A stretch of DNA of 64,000 bases, from positions 1-64,000 of the forward strand of contig DAOUKG010000036.1 in the NCBI GenBank assembly GCA_034421575.1, written 5' to 3'. A program made the position numbers and the translations under genes. The DNA comes from VXLM01 sp034421575. Its GTDB lineage: Bacteria; Chloroflexota; Dehalococcoidia; Lucifugimonadales; VXLM01. Positions 1 through 7,760 of this stretch are shown here, in pieces. Each line of letters opens with the position of its first letter. The first letter of the stretch is position 1. Under the pieces are notes generated by a model that was given only the letters and a program-made list of their open reading frames with translations, had not been told where the DNA came from and ran no database searches.

Positions 1-810
1 GGAATCTAAAATGCTACGCCATCGCCATGGATGTTTCAGAGTGCAGGGCTTGGTTTGAAGGATGAACACTTTAGATTCCTCTCTCCGCTTCGCTACGATC
101 GGAATGACAGTGATGGGGCTAAGACTCGCAAGTATGGAATACCTAATACCTACCCCTGTCAGCCTCCGACGGGAGAGGGGATACCCGCTTCTCGATTTAG
201 CTGTCATATTCAGATGGAATTGGTACTAGGTTTCGGAGCGAACACTATCTACAGCGACGATAGTCGTTACGCAGTTTGCTAGTGTAATGTGTGCAATCGA
301 GTTATGAGACAGGATCCAAAGGTTACCCCTACGGGAGGTTGGCCGGGGTATTTTCTGGGTAATGGCAGGCTGTGTGGGTGTGATGAGAGAGGTGAGGGCC
401 CGTCCAGCCGAGGAATTTTTGAAAATTTGTTGCATGGTGTTGCATTCTGTTGCATTTTTCTCGTTATCGTAAAGTTCACGACTTCGCCCAGGGTACTTGG
501 CACAGGGCAAGTTGGAGAAGCGGCATGGTTTTCTTTTGTTGTATTTGCGCCATATCGCGCCATTTTGCGCCATTTCCTCGTTGTCGTGAGAGTGGGCGGC
601 TCGTGGTCACTCATGGATAGTGTGGCACGTATGTTCTTGTTTGTCAAATTGGGGAAGAGCATGGATGGAACGGGCGATTTCCCGTTTTTCCATTGAGCAA
701 CGGGGGAGGGCAACCACAAAGGTTGGCCGGAGGGGGTATTTTCGTGCCAACCCTAAATGCGAATGCCCTTCACAACCCACAGTGCATTTCGTGGCCTCGC
801 AGTAACTCCC
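1..810. other. Intergenic region rich in dispersed repeats, no convincing gene
   Basis: No reading frame here has a recognisable product, and the open frames on both strands overlap each other. The stretch holds fragments of the dispersed palindromic repeats seen elsewhere (around 75-115 and 305-350), one copy of the phased-heptamer element (343-660) and a degenerate copy of the GGGCAACC..GGTTGCCC hairpin near 708-730. It ends in the argF promoter. Confidence 0.6.
343..660. repeat. Dispersed repeat copy A with two phased heptamer triplets
   Basis: About 315 bp matching 56978-57290 in direct orientation. The core (about 415-650) is nearly identical; the left part is more diverged. Inside, GTTGCAT occurs three times at exact 10-bp spacing (429, 439, 449), and GCGCCAT occurs three times at exact 10-bp spacing (547, 557, 567). 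The two triplets start 118 bp apart in both copies. A 10-bp period is not a multiple of three, so the periodicity reflects DNA (one helical turn) and not a peptide repeat. After the match, this copy carries about 50 bp that copy B lacks before both rejoin the GGGCAACC repeat. Confidence 0.75.
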
Positions 811-819
811 TGCTATACT
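811..819 (+). promoter_or_regulatory. Extended -10 promoter element for argF operon
   Basis: TGCTATACT is an extended -10 (TG-N-TATACT), 37 bp before the argF ATG. No good -35 is seen at 17 bp, which is tolerable for extended -10 promoters. It would drive argF and the closely packed genes behind it. Confidence 0.45.
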
Positions 820-856
820 CTTACGTATCTCAAGTGTAGGTATAGGCAAGGACTCC

Positions 857-1762
857 ATGAAGAAGGACTTTCTCACGGTATCCGATTTCACCTCCGCCGA
901 GGTCGCGGACATCGTCCGGCAGGCGGAGAGCTTGAAGCGCTCGAACGCGCGGCCAATGGAGGGCAAGATCGTCGCGCTCCTGTTCGAGAAGCCGTCGCTC
1001 CGAACGCGAGTGAGTTTCGAGGTCGGAATCCGACAGCTTGGCGGGGACTGCGTATATCTGTCCAAGGAGGACGTGAACCTCGGCGTTCGAGAGCCGGTGG
1101 AGGACGTGGCGCGTGTGCTCGACCGATGGGTCGACGGCATCGTCGCCCGCGTAAACGAGCACGAATCGCTGGTGACGATGGCGTCCTACATGAACGTTCC
1201 GGTCATCAACGCGCTGTCCGACCTTGAGCACCCCTGCCAGGCAATGGCGGACCTCCTGACGATAGCGCAGCACAAGGGCGCGTTCGACGGGATCCGCGTG
1301 GCCTACATAGGGGACGGCAACAACGTGGCGGCCAGTCTGGCCGTGGGCTGCGCGTCTGTCGGGGCGGACTTCGTCATTGCCAACCCTCCGGCGTATGGGA
1401 TTCCCGGTTCGGCATGGGACACTGCAAAGGAGCGGGCGGGTGCGAGCGGCTCGTCGGTGAGCCGGCTGGAGATGCCGGAGGATGCCGTACGTGAGGCCGA
1501 CGTGGTCTACACCGACACGTGGGTCAGCATGGGTCAGGAGGCTGAGAAAGCCGAGCGGGTGAAGGCGTTTTCCAGCTACCAGGTTAATCCCGCGCTGATG
1601 GAGCTCGCCAAGCGGGACAGCATCTTCATGCACGACATGCCGGCCTACGCGGGATCGGAGATTTCCGAGGGGATGATCGACCACCCTCGTTCGGTGGTAT
1701 TCGATCAGGCCGAGAACCGCCTCCACGCGCAGAACTCAGTAATGGTCGCCCTCTTCTCTTAG
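857..1762 (+). CDS. argF: Ornithine carbamoyltransferase
   Basis: Transfers the carbamoyl group of carbamoyl phosphate to ornithine to give citrulline (arginine synthesis, cytoplasm). At 301 aa it is normal length. The carbamoyl-phosphate loop SLRTR is at residues 47-51, HPCQ at 125-128, and the ornithine-recognising SMG loop at 224-226 (TDTWVSMGQ), which argues for OTCase over aspartate carbamoyltransferase. The C-terminal HCLP motif reads HDMP (259-262), so the usual substrate-contacting Cys is Asp. The rest of that segment, including NRLHAQ, is conserved, so the protein is probably active and this may be a lineage variant. The start has AAGGA 5-6 bp upstream. First gene of a five-gene run. 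Confidence 0.93.
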   Translation: MKKDFLTVSDFTSAEVADIVRQAESLKRSNARPMEGKIVALLFEKPSLRTRVSFEVGIRQLGGDCVYLSKEDVNLGVREPVEDVARVLDRWVDGIVARVNEHESLVTMASYMNVPVINALSDLEHPCQAMADLLTIAQHKGAFDGIRVAYIGDGNNVAASLAVGCASVGADFVIANPPAYGIPGSAWDTAKERAGASGSSVSRLEMPEDAVREADVVYTDTWVSMGQEAEKAERVKAFSSYQVNPALMELAKRDSIFMHDMPAYAGSEISEGMIDHPRSVVFDQAENRLHAQNSVMVALFS

Positions 1763-1768
1763 AGCATC

Positions 1769-3115
1769 ATGTATACCGCCAAGAAGCCTCTCGTAGCCAT
1801 TGTCGGACGCCCAAACGTGGGCAAGTCGACGCTGTTCAACCGCCTCGTTGGGCGGCCGATTTCCATCGTTTCCGACCTTGCGGGCACGACCCGGGACCGC
1901 GTCAGCACCGAGACGGTATGGGCCGACTATCCGTTCATACTCGTGGACACCGGAGGACTGGACGAGCGAAACGATGGGGGAGAAGCGACACCCAGCCAGA
2001 TATGGGAGAAGGTGCGGTCGCAGATCGACGTCGCCATAGAGGACGCCGACGTCATCTTGATGCTGGCCGATGTCGGCACGGGAGTGACTCCTGCGGACCA
2101 CGACGTTGCGGCAGCGCTCCGCAGGGCAAAGAAGCCCGTCATCATCGCAGTCAACAAGTCCGATAACGAGGCCCGCGAACAGCAGGTATTCGACTTCTAC
2201 GACCTGGGACTGGGCGATCCGATACCGATCAGCGCGTATCACAACATCGGCATCGACGACCTGATGAGCGAGGTCATCGCGGCCTTCCCGCCCACGCCGG
2301 ACATGCTTGAGCCGGAAGCCGACCTCAAGGTGGCCCTCGTCGGGCGCACCAATGCGGGCAAGTCAATGCTTCTCAACGCGCTCGTCGGCGAGGAGCGTTC
2401 CATCGTCAGTGAGATTCCCGGCACCACGAGGGATACGGTGGACACGCTCATCAACCATGGCGACACCCGGACACTCATCGTCGATACTGCGGGACTCAGG
2501 CGGCGTGGCAGCATCAAGCCGGGCATCGAGCGTTACAGCTCGCTTCGTTCGATTCGGGCGATAGACCGCGCCGACGTGGCGGTCCTGGTGCTCGACGCCA
2601 CCGAGCTCGCCACGGCACAGGACACACACATCGCGAGCTACATCCTCGACGCCTACAAGGGCATCGTGTTCGCCATCAACAAGTGGGACGTGGCGAAGCA
2701 GGTGGGATTGAACCGGGAAACGGCGACAAACAAAGTACGGGAGCGGTTCAGGTTCGCATCGTTCGCGCCAATCCGCTTCATATCCGCCCTCCGCAAGACC
2801 GGGCTGGATGCCCTCCTGGACACCGTTGAGGCCGTCTCAGTGCAGTGGCACAAGGACCTCCCCCGCTACGATCTGCGCAGGACCGTCCTCAACGCCGTGG
2901 CCGCTCACCCCCCTGCCCTCTCCGGCAGGAGCGCGGCGAAGATATACAGCGTCGCGCAGGACGCCACGGGGCCGCCCTCTTTCACTTTCTACGTAAACCG
3001 CGCCGACATGGTACACTTCGGGTACCAACGCTACTTGGAGAACGCCATCCGCGACGCCTACGGCTTCGAGGGCAGCCCGCTGAGGATGCGCTTCAAGCGA
3101 AGGGGGGAGAAGTGA
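1769..3115 (+). CDS. der: Ribosome biogenesis GTPase Der (EngA)
   Basis: A double-GTPase needed for 50S ribosomal subunit maturation. It has two tandem G domains. The first has GRPNVGKS (13-20), a DTGG switch and NKSD near residue 128. The second has GRTNAGKS near 191, DTAG near 243 and NKWD near 304. A KH-like C-terminal domain ends in the basic tail RFKRRGEK. The length of 448 aa fits the family. It starts 6 bp after argF stops, and its stop overlaps the GTG start of plsY, so cotranscription is likely. Confidence 0.97.
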   Translation: MYTAKKPLVAIVGRPNVGKSTLFNRLVGRPISIVSDLAGTTRDRVSTETVWADYPFILVDTGGLDERNDGGEATPSQIWEKVRSQIDVAIEDADVILMLADVGTGVTPADHDVAAALRRAKKPVIIAVNKSDNEAREQQVFDFYDLGLGDPIPISAYHNIGIDDLMSEVIAAFPPTPDMLEPEADLKVALVGRTNAGKSMLLNALVGEERSIVSEIPGTTRDTVDTLINHGDTRTLIVDTAGLRRRGSIKPGIERYSSLRSIRAIDRADVAVLVLDATELATAQDTHIASYILDAYKGIVFAINKWDVAKQVGLNRETATNKVRERFRFASFAPIRFISALRKTGLDALLDTVEAVSVQWHKDLPRYDLRRTVLNAVAAHPPALSGRSAAKIYSVAQDATGPPSFTFYVNRADMVHFGYQRYLENAIRDAYGFEGSPLRMRFKRRGEK

Positions 3116-3783
3116 TAGAGTATCTCATCTTCGTCCCGCTCGGGTATATTCTGGGCGCAATCCCCTTCGGCTATATCGCTGGCAAGCTCTTCGGCGGCGT
3201 CGACGTTCGCGACCACGGCAGCGGCAGCATCGGCATGACCAACGTCATGCGTACGGTTAGCCCTCCGGTCGCCATCCTCGTGCTCGCCCTCGACATGGGC
3301 AAGGGGGTTGGAGCCGTAGTCCTGGCCTGGATCATCGCGGACGCCCCCATGGTCGAGACCCTCACGGGGATCGCCGTGATTGCGGGGCACAGCTGGTCGG
3401 TGTTCATCGGCTTCTCCGGAGGCAAGGGGACTGCAACGGGATGGGGCGCCCTCTTTGCACTGTCTCCAATAGCGGGCATCGTTGCGTCTATCATCGGCAT
3501 CGGTCTCGTCGCGCTCACCCGATACGTCTCCCTCGGCTCCATAGTCGCTGCGACGTTGGGTTCTCTAACTCTGGCCGTCATTGCGGTGGTAAATGATACG
3601 GTGCCCCTGGAGTACGCCCTGTACGGCGCGGTGGGAGCGCCCATCATCCTCTTCAAGCATCGTGACAACATCCAAAGGCTCATCAAGGGCGATGAACGAA
3701 AGCTCGGTCAAAGGGTCGACACTGTCCCTGAACCGACCGATGCTCAACGTGGGAAGGGCCTTCGATGGCCACGATCGGCGTAG
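3112..3783 (+). CDS. plsY: Glycerol-3-phosphate acyltransferase PlsY
   Basis: Integral membrane enzyme that acylates glycerol-3-phosphate from acyl-phosphate, the first step of phospholipid synthesis. All three family motifs are visible: GSGSIGMTNVMR, GHSWSVFIGFSGGKG and HRDNIQRL. Hydrophobic helices separate them. I choose the GTG at 3112, which overlaps the der stop (GTGA). It gives a 223-aa protein beginning with the typical first membrane helix; a longer open frame upstream lies inside der and is not supported. The 3' end overlaps gpsA by 19 bp, and pairing plsY with gpsA is functionally sensible (substrate supply). Confidence 0.95.
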   Translation: MIEYLIFVPLGYILGAIPFGYIAGKLFGGVDVRDHGSGSIGMTNVMRTVSPPVAILVLALDMGKGVGAVVLAWIIADAPMVETLTGIAVIAGHSWSVFIGFSGGKGTATGWGALFALSPIAGIVASIIGIGLVALTRYVSLGSIVAATLGSLTLAVIAVVNDTVPLEYALYGAVGAPIILFKHRDNIQRLIKGDERKLGQRVDTVPEPTDAQRGKGLRWPRSA

Positions 3784-4763
3784 TCGGCACGACGGGCTGG
3801 GGAACCACCCTCGCAATCATCACGGCACGGGAAGGACACACCGTCCGCCTGCTCGCCCGCTCCGAAGCGGAGGCCGCGCGCCTCAGACTAGCCAACGAAA
3901 ACAGCAAATACCTGCCCGGCGCGTCGTTCCATCCGTCAATGAGGGTCACACACGACCCGTCGGAGGCACTCGACAGGACTGACCTGACAATCTTGGCGGT
4001 CCCATCCAACACGCTGCGACAGAATACTTCGGACGTGGCTCCGCACATTGATCGCGACACCGTCGTCGTGAGCGCGGTGAAGGGCCTTGAGATCGAGACG
4101 GGGAACCGGATGAGCGAGGTCATCAGTCAGGAGATGGAGGGGCACTCGCCCACTCCCATCTGCGCGCTGTCAGGACCGAACCTTGCAAGGGAGATCATTC
4201 GCGGCAAGCTCTCATCGACCGTTGTCGCATCCCCGGACGAGGACGCGGCCAAGAAAGTGCAGGGCATCCTCAACTCGTCCGTCTTTCGGGTCTACACGAA
4301 CACGGACATCATCGGCGTGGAGCTTGGAGGGACTCTCAAGAACATCATCGCCATCGGCGCGGGCTTCTGTGACGGCCTCCAGATGGGCGACAATGTGAAG
4401 GCGGCGTTCATGACGCGAGGCCTCGTCGAGATCGCGCGGCTCGGTGTGGCCGCGGGCGCGCGGCAAATGACCATGGCCGGGCTGGCCGGAATGGGGGACC
4501 TCATCGCGACATGTTCGAGCGCTCTGAGTCGCAACCACCAGGTCGGAGTGTTGTTGAGCAGAGGCAAGAGCCTGCGGGAAATTCGTTCCGAGATGCTCAA
4601 CGTGGCCGAGGGCATCAACACCACGGCGGCGGCCCGTGCGATGGCAGCCAAACTCGGCGTGGAAATGCCGATAACAGAGGTCACGTACCGGGTGCTCTTC
4701 GAGGGCATGTCGGTGGACCGCGCCGTGTCGGAACTCATGGGACGCGCTCCCACACCAGAGTAG
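3765..4763 (+). CDS. gpsA: Glycerol-3-phosphate dehydrogenase [NAD(P)+]
   Basis: Reduces dihydroxyacetone phosphate to sn-glycerol-3-phosphate, the backbone used by PlsY just upstream. It is 332 aa. The N-terminal Rossmann glycine-rich loop is at residues 5-17 (GVVGTTGWGTTLA). The LSGPNLAREI motif is near 136, and the catalytic lysine segment ELGGTLKNIIAIG is near 185-197. The C-terminal helical domain carries the GLAGMGDL loop. The start lies inside the last codons of plsY, a translational-coupling arrangement. Confidence 0.96.
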   Translation: MATIGVVGTTGWGTTLAIITAREGHTVRLLARSEAEAARLRLANENSKYLPGASFHPSMRVTHDPSEALDRTDLTILAVPSNTLRQNTSDVAPHIDRDTVVVSAVKGLEIETGNRMSEVISQEMEGHSPTPICALSGPNLAREIIRGKLSSTVVASPDEDAAKKVQGILNSSVFRVYTNTDIIGVELGGTLKNIIAIGAGFCDGLQMGDNVKAAFMTRGLVEIARLGVAAGARQMTMAGLAGMGDLIATCSSALSRNHQVGVLLSRGKSLREIRSEMLNVAEGINTTAAARAMAAKLGVEMPITEVTYRVLFEGMSVDRAVSELMGRAPTPE

Positions 4764-4764
4764 G

Positions 4765-5769
4765 ATGCCTCGCCGTCCGCTCGTTATGACCACCCAGCCG
4801 GGATGGGCCTTCGCCACCCTTGCCGAACTGCGCGCATCCGGTGGGAGCGAGCAGTACGTGGAGTTCCATCACCGCGACTCAACACTTGTCTCTATGGATG
4901 GTCTAGACGCATCACTCCAAGACTTGAGAACTCCCGCGGAGGTATTCGGAGCGGTGGCGTCGGCGGCGCCGAGGCGGGGCCAGGACGCGACGCAGCAGTT
5001 GGTCAAGATACTGCGTCCCGACCTCGTCAAGCGAGCCGTCCTCGATATGCTGTCCTACGTTCAAGGCACGCGACCGCGGCGCTACAGCGTCGTGTGCGAG
5101 ACGCTCGGTCGCACGGCGGTAAGGCGGCAGGAACTCGCCAAGCATGTCGAGGGAGTCATACAGGGCGCGTTTCCGGGATGGAGGAGATCAAGCGAAGAGG
5201 CCGTGCGCATCTTCTGCAAGGGAGACCCCGACTTCGCTTTCGTGGGCATCCAAGTCGGCTCCAACATTGGCGGCGACGACTCCGGGCGTCCGGGAGCGCT
5301 GAGGCGTCATCTGGCATGCGGGTTACTGCAACTGGCCGGCGTCGATTCGGATAGCGTGGTGCTCGACCCGTTCATGGGCACGGGGTCGATATTGGAAGCG
5401 GCGCTTGACCACTACGAAGCTCGTGCCGTGGTTGGGCTGGAGGTAGACCCCGCTGCGGCTGACATCGCCGAGCGTCGCATTTTCGGCGAGAGCGTTACTA
5501 TCTTCCGCCAGTCGTTCGACGAACTTGACACCAGCCTCATTGACTCACGAACGAAGCTGGTGACCAACGTCCCTTTCGGTAAACAGTTCGAGCGAGTCGA
5601 CACGGGGAGACTGGTGAAGTTCCTGAGGGAGTGCTCTCATGCCGGGGCGCGGATCACCATGCTCGGCTCGCGGGAGCAGGGCGCGAGGGTGGCCGTGTCA
5701 CTGAGGCTACGGCGCAAGAATGTGATCGTGATGGGTCAGCAGGCGGCGATTGTCCTTGAAAGGGAGTGA
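4765..5769 (+). CDS. THUMP-type RNA methyltransferase-like protein
   Basis: 334-aa protein of the UPF0020/Trm11-Trm14-like class of class I methyltransferases. The C-terminal half has the SAM-binding motif I DPFMGTGSILEAA (about residues 201-213) and a motif IV TNVPFG near 272, a variant of the NPP(F/Y) signature used for base N-methylation. The N-terminal 170 residues are weakly THUMP-like by position and charge. The likely substrate is tRNA or rRNA, but which base cannot be told. It begins one base after the gpsA stop; an internal ATG at 4786 is an alternative start. Last gene of the argF run. Confidence 0.7.
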   Translation: MPRRPLVMTTQPGWAFATLAELRASGGSEQYVEFHHRDSTLVSMDGLDASLQDLRTPAEVFGAVASAAPRRGQDATQQLVKILRPDLVKRAVLDMLSYVQGTRPRRYSVVCETLGRTAVRRQELAKHVEGVIQGAFPGWRRSSEEAVRIFCKGDPDFAFVGIQVGSNIGGDDSGRPGALRRHLACGLLQLAGVDSDSVVLDPFMGTGSILEAALDHYEARAVVGLEVDPAAADIAERRIFGESVTIFRQSFDELDTSLIDSRTKLVTNVPFGKQFERVDTGRLVKFLRECSHAGARITMLGSREQGARVAVSLRLRRKNVIVMGQQAAIVLERE

Positions 5770-5809
5770 TAGCGGAACCAAACTCTTGGTATGTAAGCAC
5801 CCTTGCACG

Positions 5810-5838
5810 TTGGTCAGAATGACCGGATGTTGTACAAT
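5810..5838 (+). promoter_or_regulatory. Promoter for hicBA
   Basis: TTGGTC (5810-5815), a 17-bp spacer, then TACAAT (5833-5838), about 100 bp before hicB. It is a good sigma-70-type match in the only non-coding gap upstream of the toxin-antitoxin pair. The leader between it and hicB is unassigned. Confidence 0.5.
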
Positions 5839-5940
5839 TCCATGAGTGAAAACAGGCCTTGGCATGTGACGGCGGCGACGGCTGTGTAGACGATCCCACG
5901 ACATTTCGTACCGGAATGAAGAGCAACGGGGGGTTCACCG

Positions 5941-6186
5941 ATGATCGCAAAAATTCCCTTGATTCTAGACCCTCAACCTGAAGGGGGTTTCACCGTCACC
6001 TCACCGCTGTTGCCGGAGTTGATAACCGAGGGTGACACGGTTTCCGAGGCGCTAGCAAACGCGGAAGATGCGTTTGCAGCCGTCAAGGAAATCTACGAAG
6101 ACAGGGGGTGTCCTCTGCCAACCGGTATCTATGTCGATCAGACAACCGGACCGGTATCCGTTGAGGCCATTGTCTCTGTCCCGTGA
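5941..6186 (+). CDS. hicB: HicB-family antitoxin
   Basis: 81 aa with the partial RNase H-like fold of HicB. The N-terminus (residues 3-30) has the typical pattern of a beta strand, then EGGFTVTSPLLPE, followed by the helix SEALANAEDAF. HicB neutralises HicA and usually autorepresses. No C-terminal ribbon-helix-helix or HTH is apparent, so a short form. Strong GGGGGG ribosome site 5-10 bp before the ATG. The stop overlaps the hicA GTG start. Confidence 0.88.
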   Translation: MIAKIPLILDPQPEGGFTVTSPLLPELITEGDTVSEALANAEDAFAAVKEIYEDRGCPLPTGIYVDQTTGPVSVEAIVSVP

Positions 6187-6395
6187 GATATAGGGATGCC
6201 GCTCGCAAGCTGGTGAAGCTTGGATGTTTTGAGATTCCTCGGCGAGGGGGAGGCTCGCACAAGAGATGGTTCAATCCAGGGGCACAAAAGGATGCTACCC
6301 TTCCGGACTGGGGCAGGCGTGATCTGAAAATCGGGACTCTGCGCTCGGCAATCAGGCAGTTGGGTATAGACTGGAAGGAGTTTCAGAGGTCATAG
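6183..6395 (+). CDS. hicA: HicA-family mRNA interferase toxin
   Basis: 70-aa double-stranded-RNA-binding-fold ribonuclease that cleaves mRNA when HicB is lost. The catalytic histidine segment GGGSHKRW is present, followed by the ending GTLRSAIRQLGI typical of HicA. It starts at GTG within the hicB stop (GTGA overlap), so the pair is translationally coupled. The order hicB-hicA is the reverse of the most common arrangement but is known. Appears intact. Confidence 0.88.
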   Translation: MRYRDAARKLVKLGCFEIPRRGGGSHKRWFNPGAQKDATLPDWGRRDLKIGTLRSAIRQLGIDWKEFQRS

Positions 6396-6399
6396 CATT

Positions 6400-6450
6400 C
6401 GTCTCTGTGCTATCACCATCGAGCACGTGGGCGAACGATACGTCGTATAG
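6400..6450 (+). pseudogene. 3' remnant of a second DUF2283 gene
   Basis: Seventeen codons ending in TAG read RLCAITIEHVGERYVV. They match residues of the intact DUF2283 gene just downstream (RLCAITIEHAGERMEI) in protein and DNA. The fragment begins 4 bp after hicA stops and has no start. It looks like the tail of a paralogue whose 5' part was lost or replaced by hicBA. Confidence 0.75.
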
Positions 6451-6453
6451 GCC

Positions 6454-6651
6454 ATGAACGTCAAGTATTTCCCTGATACCGACACTCTTTATATCGAGCT
6501 TTGCTCATCCGAGGTTGCTGAGACTCGCGACCTCGACGAAGACACGCTCCTCGATCTAGACGACCAAGGCCGCCTCTGCGCCATCACCATCGAGCACGCC
6601 GGCGAACGTATGGAAATACCGGCGTTTTCCTACGAGCAGGTGAGTTCCTGA
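6454..6651 (+). CDS. DUF2283 small protein
   Basis: 65-aa member of DUF2283, small acidic proteins of unknown function that often sit beside toxin-antitoxin genes. The N-terminal MNVKYFPDTDTLYIEL is the usual family opening, and the acidic centre DLDEDTLLDLDDQGRL leads into a strand ending PAF. It follows a relic of a second copy by 3 bp. Function and partner are unknown; a link to HicBA is by position only. Confidence 0.8.
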   Translation: MNVKYFPDTDTLYIELCSSEVAETRDLDEDTLLDLDDQGRLCAITIEHAGERMEIPAFSYEQVSS

Positions 6652-6672
6652 CTCAATCAGAAATAGCCCCGC

Positions 6673-7584
6673 TCACCCTACTCTGCCCACCAGGGCAACC
6701 CAGTCGGCATCGGTCAGTCCTTCATCGAACTGAACACCGAGAGCCACCATGCGCTCGATGACTTCCGTCTGCTGCTTGTCCAGGATGCCGGAGAAGAGCA
6801 GCGTCCCGCCGCTTCGGACGGCTCGGACGATGTCATCCGCCAGTTCGGTGATTACCTTTGCCGACACGTTGGCGACGAGCAGGTCGTATCCGTTCTCCGC
6901 GACACGGGGATGAGGCAGGGTGGCCTCTTCCGTACGGACGACATCCCGGACGCCGTTGTCTTTGACGTTTTGCACGGCTACGCTCGCGGCTATGGGATCG
7001 ATCTCCAGCCCGAAAACGTCCGAGGCTCCCAGCTTGGCAGCGGCAATTGAGAGGATGCCCGACCCGCATCCGAGATCGAGCACTCTGTCGTTTGGCCGTA
7101 CGTGCTGCTCGACCAGTTCCAGGCACATGCGCGTCGTGGGGTGGTGGCCCGTACCGAAGGCCATGCCGGGATCGATGGAGATTACTACGTCGTCCTCCTG
7201 CGGCTCGTAGGTCCTCCACGTTGGGACGATGACCGTGCGCAATCCGACCCTGAGAACGTGGAAGTGCTCCTTCCAGGAATCCTGCCACTCCGCCTCTTCC
7301 ACCACGCGGACACGCAACTCTGAGAGGTCTCCCACGTGGGCGACCAGCCGCACTGCCGTGTCGATGCGGGCGTAGCGCCGTTCGAGCCGGTTGTCGTGCG
7401 GGATGTAGGTGGTGACGGTCACCCTGTCGGGAGGAGGCGCGGTCTCCCCCTCGTCGGGGTTGTGTCCGGCCGGAAGCTCGATTGCCACGCCGCCCTCGCC
7501 GTGCTCGGTGAAGACCTGCGTGAGGGGCTCGACGAACTCGGCAGGAGTGTCAATGCTGAGTTCGACCCAGAGTGAACTGCTCAA
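6673..7584 (-). CDS. prmA: Ribosomal protein L11 methyltransferase
   Basis: Methylates ribosomal protein L11 using SAM. It is 303 aa, as usual. An N-terminal L11-recognition domain (about 1-120) is followed by the linker motif PGMAFGTGHHPTT and the SAM-binding DLGCGSGILSIAAAK. Motif IV reads NVSAK where many PrmA have NILA. It stands alone on - with the deacylase gene upstream; a repeat-derived hairpin lies between them. Confidence 0.93.
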   Translation of the reverse strand: MSSSLWVELSIDTPAEFVEPLTQVFTEHGEGGVAIELPAGHNPDEGETAPPPDRVTVTTYIPHDNRLERRYARIDTAVRLVAHVGDLSELRVRVVEEAEWQDSWKEHFHVLRVGLRTVIVPTWRTYEPQEDDVVISIDPGMAFGTGHHPTTRMCLELVEQHVRPNDRVLDLGCGSGILSIAAAKLGASDVFGLEIDPIAASVAVQNVKDNGVRDVVRTEEATLPHPRVAENGYDLLVANVSAKVITELADDIVRAVRSGGTLLFSGILDKQQTEVIERMVALGVQFDEGLTDADWVALVGRVG

Positions 7585-7678
7585 TTCTCCTCCAGTTTTC
7601 TCGATCTTTAGGACTACCGTCCTTACCCTCAGGTCCTGGGCAAGAGGTAGATGGATGTGCTCGGAGCCATCACCGTCA

Positions 7679-7715
7679 CCCTCACCCTAGCCCTCTCCCA
7701 CGACGGGAGAGGGGA
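7679..7715. repeat. Dispersed hairpin repeat (CCCTCACCCTAGCCC type)
   Basis: Hairpin CCCTCTCCC..GGGAGAGGGG preceded by CCCTCACCCTAG. Similar copies lie at 57548-57610, 59561-59599 and 61110-61145. It lies between the deacylase (ending 7761 on -) and prmA, and could act as an RNA stem-loop for the deacylase transcript, but it has no U tract. Confidence 0.7.
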
Positions 7716-7760
7716 CTCTCCGGTAGGCTAACACTCTTGGCGAAACTCAGAGACCCGCTC

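Noticed and set aside
429..577. CRISPR-like repeat array
   Set aside because: The repeated units are only 7 bp with 3-bp gaps and three units each; no CRISPR repeat or spacer sizes and no cas genes nearby.
429..577. Replication origin iterons
   Set aside because: Phased heptamers resemble iterons, but there is no dnaA, dnaN, gyrB or rep gene and no AT-rich unwinding region next to either copy, and two copies in 57 kb do not suit an origin.
226..719. Open frames on - over the phased-heptamer repeat that are partly conserved in copy B
   Set aside because: Both frames stay open in the two copies, but the differences are mostly amino-acid changing, two frames are open at once, there is no ribosome site, and the 10-bp period does not fit codons. 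More likely non-coding.
2845..3111. Longer N-terminus for PlsY reaching into der
   Set aside because: The extra 89 codons are a shadow of der and have no PlsY-like sequence; the GTG at 3112 gives the normal length.
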